Assembly (NCBI GenBank): GCA_902801165.1
Contig: CADCHI010000020.1
Span: 1 to 39,449, forward strand
Length of the DNA stretch: 39,449 bases
Source of the DNA: an uncultured Eubacteriales bacterium
Lineage (GTDB): Bacteria > Bacillota > Clostridia > Christensenellales > Aristaeellaceae
Direction: 5' to 3'
Part shown: positions 1-9,167 of the stretch, piece after piece
How positions within the stretch are numbered: position 1 is the first letter of the stretch
Layout: each line of letters opens with the position of its first letter
Notes under the pieces: model-generated
What the model was told of the DNA's origin: nothing
The model's input: the letters and a program-made list of their open reading frames with translations, nothing else
The model's database searches: none
Made by a program: the position numbers and the translations under genes

Positions 1-246
1 GATGTTGACAAAGTCAACAGACTGGGGACCGCTGAAAGAGCCTGCAAGGCAAGGCGGCAAGCCTGCAAAAAAGGGAGCTTACCCAGTCGTAAGTGACCGT
101 ATTTTGCAGGCGCAGCCAACACAGCAAGCAAGAATCTCTGCCTGTTCTTTTCTGTCGGCAGAGATTCTTGCGTTTGCAGGCTTTGTCAGCGGTCTGAAGC
201 CCCGCTGTGACAAACGTCATCAGCGGGGCATGCTTTATGCGGGGAC
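1..246. repeat. Hairpin-rich non-coding stretch
   Basis: I see no credible gene here. The stretch holds nested inverted repeats: a 10-bp pair at 61-70 and 102-111, a perfect 15-bp stem at 128-142 and 157-171 with a 14-nt loop, and a 9-bp stem at 199-207 and 221-229. A short palindrome, GTTGAC-aaa-GTCAAC, lies near position 4. None is followed by a long T tract, so a simple terminator is not obvious. The repeated word GCCTGCAA, in both orientations, suggests a repetitive element or a structured intergenic region downstream of enolase. Confidence 0.5.
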
Positions 247-421
247 TAGAGTCTGTTTCTAAATTCGGAAAGATGCATTTTCGGCATCTAATCTTCCATT
301 TCTGCGTTGATTTCCCTTGACTTAGCCCCACTAAGCCTGCGGAAAATCGCCTTGAAATCGCCTTGAAATGAATGATCATCTGCTCGAAACTGCACATCCC
401 TCATTTTAGAAACACACTCTA
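247..421 (+). mobile_element. MITE-like element, copy 1
   Basis: This is a 175-bp element bounded by 17-bp terminal inverted repeats that start TAGAGTCTGTTTCTAAA on the left and end with the complementary sequence on the right, with one mismatch. It carries no coding capacity. A 42-bp core at 297-338 is identical to the reverse complement of 1923-1964 in the second copy. The outermost bases are TA at both ends, which could be a TA target duplication as made by IS630/mariner-type elements; that is an inference. It lies just 3' of enolase. Confidence 0.8.
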
Positions 422-438
422 ATCCGTTCGTTACAGCG

Positions 439-1767
<1,329 letters not shown>

Positions 1768-1850
1768 CTATCTCTTTTCTGCCGAAGGCACCCGTGTGCC
1801 GCGAAAACACGGATGCCCCGGCAGCGGACATCCTCTGGCGAGAACGCCCT

Positions 1851-2014
1851 TAGAGTGTGTTTCTAAATGCCGGGAGATGCAGTTTCGAGTGGATTTGGCT
1901 GCATTTCAAGGCGAGTTTCCGAAGGCTTAGTGGGGCTAAGTCAAGGGAAATCAACGCAGAAATGCAGTCGAATACGCCGAAAATGCGCTTCAGGCATTTT
2001 AGAAACAGACTCTA
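1851..2014 (-). mobile_element. MITE-like element, copy 2
   Basis: This is a 164-bp element with the same 17-bp terminal inverted repeats as the copy at 247-421, in the opposite orientation. The 42-bp core at 1923-1964 is identical between the copies, while the arms differ by substitutions and small indels. There is no open reading frame of its own. It sits in the leader between the enolase start and the best promoter-like sequence, so enolase mRNA would carry the element in its 5' untranslated region. Confidence 0.8.
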
Positions 2015-2047
2015 GGAGGTGGAAGTAGTATGCAACCTTCCAACCGG

Positions 2048-2077
2048 ATTATACCACAGCATTGTTAGTTATAGCAA
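2048..2077 (-). promoter_or_regulatory. Candidate enolase promoter
   Basis: Read on the minus strand there is a TTGCTA box at 2072-2077, an 18-bp spacer and a perfect TATAAT at 2048-2053. Transcription would start near 2041 and run through the MITE-like element into enolase. No better sigma-A site is visible between the element and the gene. Confidence 0.5.
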
Positions 2078-2106
2078 ACTAATTCTTTGTTAATTGACAT
2101 ACTCCC

Positions 2107-2436
2107 CTATTGTACCCTGACATCCGGGTTTTTCTCACCGAACTTTTCTTTCAAAACACCGGCGATCTCGGCGCGGGGCCTTCCCTGCTTCTCCATATGC
2201 TTGATGGTCTTATAGGCCGCAAACAGCGTGGAAGGACCAATTTCGCTGCTGAAATAGCCGATGCCCTGGTTCCATGCCAGCAGTTCAAACACGTCGTCCA
2301 GCGCCGCGCTGTCCACCCCGTGGATGTATGCCTTCACCAGCTCCCGCGTCGCCTGGCGCATGCGGCCAGCGCCGACCGCGTTGGTCAGCGACAGCAGCAG
2401 CCGGATCTCATAGGGCAGAGTGTGTCCCGCGTTCAA
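2107..2436 (-). CDS. Small helical protein, possibly carboxymuconolactone-decarboxylase-like
   Basis: This is a 109-residue cytoplasmic protein, the last gene of the ABC exporter operon. The predicted start is TTG, overlapping the upstream TGA as TTGA, which fits translational coupling; no ATG is available near the start. The sequence is largely helical (LPYEIRLLLSLTNAVGAG, ALDDVFELLAWNQGIGYF, AAYKTIKHMEKQGR). The pattern recalls the alpha-helical carboxymuconolactone decarboxylase/AhpD fold, but I see no CxxC or other catalytic signature, so this is a guess. It may be a scaffold or a decayed enzyme. It could also start at an internal ATG around residue 26. Confidence 0.5.
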   Translation of the reverse strand: MNAGHTLPYEIRLLLSLTNAVGAGRMRQATRELVKAYIHGVDSAALDDVFELLAWNQGIGYFSSEIGPSTLFAAYKTIKHMEKQGRPRAEIAGVLKEKFGEKNPDVRVQ

Positions 2437-3104
2437 AAGCTTCGCGCCGTTTTCTTCATCCCGATCAGCAGGATCGCAAACCAGACGATCATGCTCTCAC
2501 TCATCAGTCCGTTGGTAAAGCCCAGCCGGAAGGCACTCGCCGGCATCAGCAGGGAGACGCCCTTCAACACGCCGTAGATGATCAGCACATTGGTAAAGGC
2601 CATCCACCTCGGGAAAGCCGTTTTGCCGCTGATTTGCAGCCCAAACCAGTAGACAAACACCGGCAGCATCAGCGCCTCGCTGACAGGCACCAGCCACGCA
2701 AGCGGTGTATACAGTCCCTCGCAGATGGCCGCCGCGTCGCCGGCAAAGCCGTTGCGGTTCAGCCAGGCGAACAGCGTCAGGATCATGATGTAGAACAGGT
2801 GCAGCGCGATCCAGGGCGTCAGGCCGAAGGCGTTCAGGTAGTGATAGACCTTCCGCTGCCTTTCACCCGTTATGAACCCCTGCACGGCAAACAGCGCGAT
2901 CCCGTAGAGCAGGATCCCCGGAAACGCCAGCACCATCGCCAGGTCAAAGCGCCACTGCGGCATGGCGGCGACGCCCTCTGTCAGCCATGACAGCGTTCCA
3001 TGATATGTGGGGTTGCCGTACATCATCAGCCAATCCCCGCCGCCATAGCACAGGCAGCCCAGCATGCCGCAGGCCAGCGCGGTGTTCATCCTGTTTTTCT
3101 TCAT
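2433..3104 (-). CDS. DUF6796-like integral membrane protein
   Basis: The protein has 223 residues with about six hydrophobic segments, and its function is unknown. It shares with three other proteins in this window (7151-7846, 11106-11843, 14233-14856) a GD-containing first helix (here GGGDWLMMYG). It also shares a C-terminal motif of the form P-x-W-x-x-x-F-N (here FPRWMAFTN). I associate this pattern with the family called DUF6796, from memory. It starts at an ATG with GAGGTGAG upstream, 9 bp after the SRPBCC-like gene, and its stop overlaps the next start by 4 bp. Its presence behind the ABC exporter ties this operon to the paralogue array upstream. Confidence 0.75.
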   Translation of the reverse strand: MKKNRMNTALACGMLGCLCYGGGDWLMMYGNPTYHGTLSWLTEGVAAMPQWRFDLAMVLAFPGILLYGIALFAVQGFITGERQRKVYHYLNAFGLTPWIALHLFYIMILTLFAWLNRNGFAGDAAAICEGLYTPLAWLVPVSEALMLPVFVYWFGLQISGKTAFPRWMAFTNVLIIYGVLKGVSLLMPASAFRLGFTNGLMSESMIVWFAILLIGMKKTARSF

Positions 3105-3113
3105 ACGCTCACC

Positions 3114-3557
3114 TCACAGCTGTTCCTCCTGCCGGAGGAGCCGAATCCACTTCCGCTGCCGATGGGCATAGAACGCCTCGGCCCACAGCCAGACGAAGAT
3201 GGTCTTCCAGCCGGCGCGAATCTCCACGCGGTCGGTGTACTCCGTGTGACGCTCATCCAATGGACGGAGTTGGATGTCGTGGTTCCACACGGGGACGTGT
3301 TCGTTTTCCTCCCGGCTGCTGATGCCGTCCGGATCAAACCGAACGATGTGGATCGTGTGCGTGCCAAAGGGAATGCAGCCGAACAGCCGAAAGCGATAGG
3401 CGGACGTGCCGCCGACCTCCCATGCTGTGGCCGCGTCCTGTACCGGCTCGAACGAGGCAAATGGTGCGGCGACGACTTGCAGCGTGCTCAGCTGCCGGAG
3501 CTTTTGAAAGACCGCGTCCCGGCCCGCCGGGAAAACGGAGGTTCTCTGGACGACCAT
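3114..3557 (-). CDS. SRPBCC/START-like protein
   Basis: This is a 147-residue protein without signal peptide or membrane helices. The layout fits the SRPBCC helix-grip fold, a hydrophobic ligand pocket found in polyketide cyclases and lipid-binding proteins. It has an N-terminal strand and a helix with AVFQKLRQL. Alternating strands follow, with IHIVRFDPDG and HDIQLRPLDERHTEY, and it ends in a long C-terminal helix FVWLWAEAFYAHRQRKW. No specific ligand can be assigned. The start lies 1 bp after the exporter stop, so it is co-transcribed with the two ABC genes. Its position suggests it binds or alters the exported molecule. The fold assignment rests on pattern, not on a recognised motif. Confidence 0.65.
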   Translation of the reverse strand: MVVQRTSVFPAGRDAVFQKLRQLSTLQVVAAPFASFEPVQDAATAWEVGGTSAYRFRLFGCIPFGTHTIHIVRFDPDGISSREENEHVPVWNHDIQLRPLDERHTEYTDRVEIRAGWKTIFVWLWAEAFYAHRQRKWIRLLRQEEQL

Positions 3558-3558
3558 A

Positions 3559-5316
3559 TCACGCCTTGACCTTCCAGCTGGCGGCCTCGCGGCGCTCGCC
3601 GACGAAGGTTCTATAGATGCCCTCCTCGGCCATCAGCTGTTCGTGGGTGCCCCGCTGGACGATTTTGCCATGGTCCACCACCAATATCTGGTCCGCGTGC
3701 TCCACGGTCTTCAGCCGGTGGGCGATCATGATGACCGTTTTCTCCCGGGTCAGTGCCTCGATGGCCTTGGTCAGCTCGTTTTCGTTCTCAGGGTCCACAT
3801 TGGCGGTGGCCTCGTCCAGGAAGATCACCGGCGCGTCCTTCATCATGGCCCGGGCGATGGAGATGCGCTGTCGCTCGCCGCCTGAGAGATTCGCGCCGCC
3901 CTCGCCGATCACGGTGTCGTAGCCGTCAGGCAGGGCCGTGATGAAGTCGTGGCAGCAGGCCTTCTTCGCCGCGGCGATCACGTCCTCCATGGGCGCGTCG
4001 GGGGTACCGAAGCGGATGTTGTTGGCGATGGTATCGCGGAACAGGTAGACATTCTGGAACACGAAGGAGAAGTTCTTCATCAGGCTGTCCATGTCGTATT
4101 CGCGCACATTTCGTCCGCCCAGGGTCACCGTTCCATTGTCCACATCCCAGAACCGGGCCAGCAGGTTCACCAGCGTGGTCTTGCCGCCGCCGGAAGGGCC
4201 GACGATGGCGGTGGTGGTCCTCTCGGGAATGGTCAGGGAGACGCCGTCGATAACCTTTTTCTTGTCATACGAAAACACGACATTCTCCGCCGTAATATCA
4301 CGGCTTTTGGGCTGAATCTCTTCGCCGGAAATGTCCATCTGCGGCGCGTCCAGTATCTCCTGTGCCCGGTCCACGCTCATGTCCACCACGCGCAACAGCG
4401 CCGAGTAGTTGCCCGCGGTCTCCAGGCTGGCGTACACGATAAAGGAAGAGATGACCATCAGGATGGCCGTCAGCGCGTCCATGCTGCCCGCCACGAACAG
4501 CGCGCAGGACAGCGCCGTCATGGCCACCCCGGTCAGCTTGGCGATGAGGGTCTGGGCCGTCATGCGGGGAATCAGCGTCATCTCCATGTCGGTGTTGATC
4601 TTTACGTTCTCCGCGATGGCGTCGTTCAGCTCGCCGGACTTCTGCCCCGTCAGGTGATAGGCCTTGACCTCCGCCATGCCCTGCAGGTACTCCAGCACCT
4701 TCTCCACCAGCTTCTCGTCGGCGGCGATCTTCGTGCCCGCCAGCTTTCCCGCGGCGGTCTGCAGGCTGCCGTTCATCAGCAGGAACACGCCGAAGCCGAT
4801 GAGCAGCACCAGCGCCACCCGCCAGTCGAAGATGGCCAGCATGGCGATGATGAGCAGCGTGGTCAAAAGCCCCTGGGCCACCATCATCACCACGCGGGTG
4901 GCCACGTTCTCCAGGCTCTCCATCACGTTGGTCGTCACGGAGGTGATCTGGCCCAGGCTGTTTTCGTTAAAATACCCCATAGGCAGGTAGCGCATGTGCT
5001 CGGCGATCTCGATGCGCTTCATGGCGCAGGTGTCATAGCCCGCTTCGGTCTGGAGCATCGTGGCCTTCGCCTTCGCCAGCCCGGAGCCCAGGATGCTCAG
5101 CAGCATGATGCCCAGGCTCAGGAGGATGTCGTTCGTGGTGATTCCCCCATTGCCGCCCAATTCGACCGGCAGCAGCGCCCGCATCATCACGGCGATGGCG
5201 GGAATCTTCAGCGCCTCGAACAGCGCGATCAGCACGCCCAGCCAGATGGAGGTCACGAACTTTTTGCGGTTGGTTGCGCCGCAGAAGTCGAAGAAGCGCC
5301 GGATGACCTTAACCAT
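3559..5316 (-). CDS. ABC exporter half-transporter, subunit 2
   Basis: This is a 585-residue fused membrane and ATPase half-transporter of the type I exporter class. An N-terminal transmembrane domain covers roughly residues 20-300. The ATPase follows, with Walker A GPSGGGKT at 373-380, Q-loop near 421, signature LSGGERQ at 477-483, Walker B VIFLDE at 497-502 and switch His533. All key residues are present. The gene overlaps the preceding exporter gene by 8 bp, implying a heterodimer made from one message. The pair resembles the YbtP/YbtQ and IrtA/IrtB group of cytoplasmic-membrane transporters, some of which import siderophores, so direction is not certain. Neighbouring genes favour a small-molecule substrate. 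Confidence 0.92.
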   Translation of the reverse strand: MVKVIRRFFDFCGATNRKKFVTSIWLGVLIALFEALKIPAIAVMMRALLPVELGGNGGITTNDILLSLGIMLLSILGSGLAKAKATMLQTEAGYDTCAMKRIEIAEHMRYLPMGYFNENSLGQITSVTTNVMESLENVATRVVMMVAQGLLTTLLIIAMLAIFDWRVALVLLIGFGVFLLMNGSLQTAAGKLAGTKIAADEKLVEKVLEYLQGMAEVKAYHLTGQKSGELNDAIAENVKINTDMEMTLIPRMTAQTLIAKLTGVAMTALSCALFVAGSMDALTAILMVISSFIVYASLETAGNYSALLRVVDMSVDRAQEILDAPQMDISGEEIQPKSRDITAENVVFSYDKKKVIDGVSLTIPERTTTAIVGPSGGGKTTLVNLLARFWDVDNGTVTLGGRNVREYDMDSLMKNFSFVFQNVYLFRDTIANNIRFGTPDAPMEDVIAAAKKACCHDFITALPDGYDTVIGEGGANLSGGERQRISIARAMMKDAPVIFLDEATANVDPENENELTKAIEALTREKTVIMIAHRLKTVEHADQILVVDHGKIVQRGTHEQLMAEEGIYRTFVGERREAASWKVKA

Positions 5317-7054
5317 TGTCCTTCACCTCCATATGGGCACGCCACATCTTCTCATACAGGCCGTGATGGGCGAGCAGCTCGTCGTGGGTGCCGCTGTCGG
5401 CGATGGCGCCGTCGCTGACGACATAGATCCTGTCCGCGTCGGTGACGGTGCTCAGCCTGTGGGCAATGACGATCAGCGTCTTGCCCGCGGTCAGCTTCGA
5501 CACCGAGCGCTGTATGACCGCCTCGTTTTCCGGGTCGGTGTAGGCGGTGGCCTCGTCGAGAATGACGATAGGCGCAGCCTTGAGCATGGCCCGGGCGATG
5601 GAGATGCGCTGCCGCTCACCGCCGGACAGATGCCCGCCGGACGAGCCGACTACTGTGTCATACCCATTTTCCAGACCCATGATAAAGTCGTGGCAGCCGC
5701 TGTCCCTGGCGGCCTGTTCGACCTCCTGATCTGTCGCGCCGGGGCGGCCCAGGCGGATGTTCTCCCGCACGGTCATGTTGAACAGGTAGTTGCCCTGGCT
5801 GACGAAGGCCACCCGGTCGGCGTAGGCTTCCTGGGGGATTTGCCGGATGTCCACGCCGCCCAGCGAAATGCTGCCGCCGTTCACGTCCCACAGCGCCGCG
5901 ATCAGCCGGGCAATGGTGCTCTTGCCGCTGCCGGAGGGCCCCACCAGCGCCACGAAGCTGCCCTCGGGTACCGCCATGCTGACGCCATGCAGGATTTCCT
6001 TATCCGCATAGCTGAAATGCACATTGTCCAGCTTCAGGGCATTGCTCGAAGGCGCGTCGCCTGCGGCGGGTCTTACCTGCTCCGGCGCGTCCAGTATGGC
6101 TTGGACCTCGCCGAAGATGGTGCCCATGGTGCGGATGTCGTCGGAGTAGCTCATCAGGGTGATCAGCGGGGTGATCAGGCCCACGGAGAGTATGATGACC
6201 GTGACGAAATCCTGCCCGGACAGCGTGCCGCCCTTCACCAGCAACCCGCCGATGGGCAGCACGGACACCATCGTCGCCGGCATGACCACCATTGCGAAGG
6301 TGAAGGGGATGATGCTCGCCCGCATCCAGCCGATGAACGCGCCTGCCGCCGCGTGGGCGTCCTTCACGAAGCGCTCATAGCTGGACCTGGTCTTGCCGAA
6401 CACCTTGATCACCTGGATGCCGTTGATATATTCCACAGCGGTGTTGTTCAGCGCCTTGGTATTGTCGATGGTGGCCTGGTAGAATCCCGCGCTGGTGGCC
6501 ATCATCCAGATGTAGAAGAACATGCCCAGCGGCACGGTGGCCAGGCTCGCCAGTCCCATGCGCCAGTCGATGGTGAAGATGTAGATTGTAATAATTACGG
6601 GGATCAGCAGGTTCGCCGTGAACTCCGGCACGATGTGCGCCAGCGTGGTCTCGATGGAATCGATGCGCTCGATCAGCGTGTTCTTCAGCGCGCCGGAGCT
6701 CTGCGCCAGCACCACGCCCAGGGGCATGCGGGTCAGCTTTTCGGTGCAGCGCTTGCGGATCTCGCCCAGCACGGCGAAGGTCGCACGGTGGCTGGTGGCC
6801 GTGGAAAAGGCGTGGCAGAGCACCCGACCCAGCCAGAAGAGCGCGATCAGCCCGGCCTGGGTCAGGTAATACGGCAGGTCCCTCTCCCCCGCCATCAGCC
6901 CCTTCACGATGCCCACCACCGCGAAGTACGGCGCGACGGAAAACGCCACGCCCAGCACGGCGAGGACGACGCTCAGCGCGAACTGCCCCCGGTGCGGCCC
7001 CGCCTGCCCCAGCGCCCAGGCGATGGACGACTGGGATTTCCTCTTTGTTTCCAT
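5309..7054 (-). CDS. ABC exporter half-transporter, subunit 1
   Basis: This is a 581-residue half-transporter with a six-helix membrane domain and a C-terminal ATPase. Walker A is GPSGSGKS near residue 372. The ATPase also has LSGGERQ, Walker B IVILDE and the switch motif IAHRLS. The membrane segment IVPEFTANLLIPVIITIYIF is typical of the YbtP/IrtB-like group. The chosen start is the ATG at 7054, preceded by GGAGG with 7-nt spacing; a longer reading frame begins at an in-frame TTG two codons upstream and is less likely. It is the first gene of a five-gene unit behind its own promoter. It probably pairs with the overlapping downstream subunit. Confidence 0.92.
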   Translation of the reverse strand: METKRKSQSSIAWALGQAGPHRGQFALSVVLAVLGVAFSVAPYFAVVGIVKGLMAGERDLPYYLTQAGLIALFWLGRVLCHAFSTATSHRATFAVLGEIRKRCTEKLTRMPLGVVLAQSSGALKNTLIERIDSIETTLAHIVPEFTANLLIPVIITIYIFTIDWRMGLASLATVPLGMFFYIWMMATSAGFYQATIDNTKALNNTAVEYINGIQVIKVFGKTRSSYERFVKDAHAAAGAFIGWMRASIIPFTFAMVVMPATMVSVLPIGGLLVKGGTLSGQDFVTVIILSVGLITPLITLMSYSDDIRTMGTIFGEVQAILDAPEQVRPAAGDAPSSNALKLDNVHFSYADKEILHGVSMAVPEGSFVALVGPSGSGKSTIARLIAALWDVNGGSISLGGVDIRQIPQEAYADRVAFVSQGNYLFNMTVRENIRLGRPGATDQEVEQAARDSGCHDFIMGLENGYDTVVGSSGGHLSGGERQRISIARAMLKAAPIVILDEATAYTDPENEAVIQRSVSKLTAGKTLIVIAHRLSTVTDADRIYVVSDGAIADSGTHDELLAHHGLYEKMWRAHMEVKDNG

Positions 7055-7091
7055 ATGCAAACCTCCAAGGCAAAAGTTAGATTACGCTAAT

Positions 7092-7136
7092 AATCTATAA
7101 TTCGCCGCATCGAAAGTCAAGTTAAATATATTTAAC
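7092..7136 (-). promoter_or_regulatory. Promoter and palindromic operator of the ABC exporter unit
   Basis: On the minus strand a TTGACT -35 box (7115-7120), a 17-bp spacer and TAGATT (7092-7097) form a good sigma-A promoter. Directly upstream of the -35 box lies a perfect 16-bp AT-rich palindrome, GTTAAATATATTTAAC, at 7121-7136. A dimeric regulator could bind there, but none is encoded nearby, so the operator role is an inference. Confidence 0.6.
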
Positions 7137-7150
7137 TCTATGGTTCCCTC

Positions 7151-7846
7151 CTATAAGACGTATTCCCTGTCGCCCACATACCGCTTCCAGCCGAGCAGCA
7201 GCGCCGTGAACATGACGATGGCGCCGAGGCTCATGTTCGACGTCCCGATCCCGTTGATCAGCGCCGTGTTGCCAAGCCGCCGAACCCCGTTGAACACGGT
7301 CTTCCCGAGCAAGAGATTGAACACACAGTACCACTTCGGAAATGGCGTGCGTCCCTTGGCGAAGGCGATGAACTGCACGATACTCGCGCCGATGAAGAAC
7401 ACCGCAAAGACGGCCGCGACAGGCAGCAGGAAGTACAGGAGATACTTGAAGGCGATTTCACGCCCGACGGCCTGTCCCGCCGCCCCGGCGACGGATTTGT
7501 AAATCCACATGAATGCGCCGCAGGGCAGGTGCACCGCGCCGCCGGCGACGGCGAGATAGGCGTACATCGACAGCCTGTAGAACCTGCCGCCCCGTGGCAT
7601 CTTCTCGCGTATCAGGGGATAAACCGTCATCAAACCGCAGAATTCCAGGCAAATCCCCGCAAAGCCGACCAGGCAGCCCAGAATCGGCCGCCAGGCCGGC
7701 ATGGCCAGCGCAATGGCGAAGTAGCCGTCGATCATGCTGGCCCCGTCCGGGAACCTCGCCGCGCCGATCAGAAGGTCGCCGGCCAGCGTCAGCAGTACCC
7801 CGAACAGGCCGATTTTCAGAAACCTCTCTGCTCTTTGTCTGCTCAT
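7151..7846 (-). CDS. DUF6796-like integral membrane protein
   Basis: This is a 231-residue membrane protein of unknown function with about six helices. It is a paralogue of the proteins at 2433-3104, 11106-11843 and 14233-14856. Family marks are the first helix with AGDLLIG, a central AGGAVHLPCGA segment, and the C-terminal TPFPKWYCVFN motif, nearly the same as TPYPKWCWVFS in the 11106-11843 copy. The start has GGGGAG six bases upstream and lies 12 bp after the preceding gene. It is the last gene of the long array before the exporter promoter. No catalytic residues are recognisable, so it could be a transporter, a channel or a membrane anchor. Confidence 0.78.
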   Translation of the reverse strand: MSRQRAERFLKIGLFGVLLTLAGDLLIGAARFPDGASMIDGYFAIALAMPAWRPILGCLVGFAGICLEFCGLMTVYPLIREKMPRGGRFYRLSMYAYLAVAGGAVHLPCGAFMWIYKSVAGAAGQAVGREIAFKYLLYFLLPVAAVFAVFFIGASIVQFIAFAKGRTPFPKWYCVFNLLLGKTVFNGVRRLGNTALINGIGTSNMSLGAIVMFTALLLGWKRYVGDREYVL

Positions 7847-7858
7847 GATCTTCTCCCC

Positions 7859-8365
7859 TTACCGAATCCATGCAACCAGAGCCCCCACCAGCGCGGCGGG
7901 GATCAGCGCGAAGATGATGCCGGGGAACAGCATCCCCTTCGCGTGGAACCACTTCTGATGGTAGGCCGCATCCATGTGCTCCGTGCCCTCCAGCCGGAAC
8001 ATCGGTAGGTTGGCGAACAGCACCCAGTCCAGAAAGCAGGTATCATAGACGCCGATCCACGCCATCAGGCCGAAGGTCAGCCCAAAGCCCTGCCAGAAGG
8101 TCCTGGCCCCGGCGACCAGCGCGCACACCAGCAGGATGCCCGTGAAGAGCAGCACGCCGAAGCCCTTGGTCAGCAGCACATTCTTGGATTTATAGCTCAC
8201 ATCCACCCGGTCGTGGGTCTTGAAGTATTCCTCCTGGATGTCCGGCGGATAGTTGTGAATGCTCGCGGGGCTGTATTTCCTGTCGCCGCGATAATAGGCA
8301 AAAATGACCGTTGTAAAGATCGAAGCAAAGACTGCCATTTCGACCAGTATGACCCCGATATTCAT
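7859..8365 (-). CDS. Four-helix membrane protein of unknown family (copy B)
   Basis: This is a 168-residue protein with roughly four membrane segments: residues 5-25, a pair near 70-110, and the C-terminal 25 residues. It has a charged cytoplasmic or external stretch with HNYPPDIQEEY. It looks like a divergent paralogue of the protein at 10618-11109: both have a GAR-x-F-x-x-GF turn, D-x-x-x-x-D spacing, a GTE motif and a KW before the last helix. The ATG at 8365 is chosen because AGGAGG stands 7 nt upstream; an ATG two codons earlier is too close to that site. I do not recognise the family. Confidence 0.7.
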   Translation of the reverse strand: MNIGVILVEMAVFASIFTTVIFAYYRGDRKYSPASIHNYPPDIQEEYFKTHDRVDVSYKSKNVLLTKGFGVLLFTGILLVCALVAGARTFWQGFGLTFGLMAWIGVYDTCFLDWVLFANLPMFRLEGTEHMDAAYHQKWFHAKGMLFPGIIFALIPAALVGALVAWIR

Positions 8366-8390
8366 GCTCATACCTCCTCATAGACCCTTG

Positions 8391-8468
8391 TCAAAGTAAC
8401 GTTGTTTTCCTCATGTACCGATCCAGCTGCACGGCGTATTCCTCCGAACCCATCGTGACAAAGCGCAT
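8391..8468 (-). CDS. 25-residue small ORF with strong ribosome binding site
   Basis: The ORF encodes MRFVTMGSEEYAVQLDRYMR plus five more residues. It has GAGGAG eight bases before the ATG, and it fits exactly between the ATC-hydrolase-like gene (stop at 8481) and the membrane protein start at 8365. It is polar and shows no membrane helix. It may be a true small protein, a translational coupler or the N-terminal stub of a decayed gene. I recognise no family. Confidence 0.4.
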   Translation of the reverse strand: MRFVTMGSEEYAVQLDRYMRKTTLL

Positions 8469-8480
8469 CTTTGTATCTCC

Positions 8481-9080
8481 TCATGCCTTCTTCATGTCGA
8501 ACCGAAGCCGGTACTCGCAGGCCCTGGCCCCCTCGGAAACCGCCGAATTGCGATCATAGCGGATGTGCCGGAAGCCCTGAGAGTATTCCTTGTCCATGTG
8601 GCAGATGCACAGGACGGCCCTTTCATCGCCCAGCGCCTTGGCCAGCTCATGGTAGGGACAGGAGAGGATGTCCACGCCGTACATCTCCGGGGGCTCGGAG
8701 ACCAGCTGGCTTCGGTAGCCCAGCTTCTCGCTGCTCATCTTCTTCATGATGCTCCCTACATGGCGCCACACGAGACGGTCCGCGCCGGGCAGGCTCGTCA
8801 GGGCGTGAATGATCCGGGCGAAGCGCCTGCCCATTGCCTCGCCGTAGCTGTTCAGGAGGCCTTCGGCATCTTCCCCGCTGGCCGTCAGCGCGCGGTACAG
8901 CGCCACGGCCGGGAGCGTCATGGCGCCCTTGTGCCGCTTCAGCTCCGGCCGAGAAGCGAGAATATGGCGATACTCGTTCCCGGCATCCTCCCATATCCTG
9001 TCAGCGGCGTCCCTGCCCAGCGAAGCCGCGATCCTCCTTCGGAAGCCCCTGTAAAACCATTGTCTGTTCAGCGGATTCAT
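8481..9080 (-). CDS. ATC hydrolase family protein (paralogue 5)
   Basis: This 199-residue protein belongs to the family named for L-2-amino-thiazoline-4-carboxylic acid hydrolase, which in Pseudomonas opens the thiazoline ring to S-carbamoyl-cysteine. The three family cysteines are present: C141 in CPYHE, C160 in the C-x-x-D motif ICHMD, and C188 in the terminal motif, where the usual CD is CE here. The start at 9080 has GAGGGA seven bases upstream; longer in-frame starts lack a site. Most family members in such clusters have no known substrate, so only the family is assigned. It is followed by a 25-codon ORF. Confidence 0.82.
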   Translation of the reverse strand: MNPLNRQWFYRGFRRRIAASLGRDAADRIWEDAGNEYRHILASRPELKRHKGAMTLPAVALYRALTASGEDAEGLLNSYGEAMGRRFARIIHALTSLPGADRLVWRHVGSIMKKMSSEKLGYRSQLVSEPPEMYGVDILSCPYHELAKALGDERAVLCICHMDKEYSQGFRHIRYDRNSAVSEGARACEYRLRFDMKKA

Positions 9081-9167
9081 TGGATTGTCCCTCATTCTCG
9101 GATCAGATCGTACATGCGGAACCACCCGCCGCAGTTGTGCACCCAATCAAGCCTCGTCCCGAGGTGC
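9081..9167 (-). other. Intergenic gap with a possible C-terminal gene remnant
   Basis: Between the alpha/beta hydrolase stop and the next start, one minus-strand frame reads CEHLGTRLDWVHNCGGWFRM and then YDLIRE before a TGA. It has no start codon. It looks like a protein tail rather than random sequence, but I cannot name its family. It may be the end of a gene lost by deletion, as seen elsewhere in this array. Confidence 0.25.
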
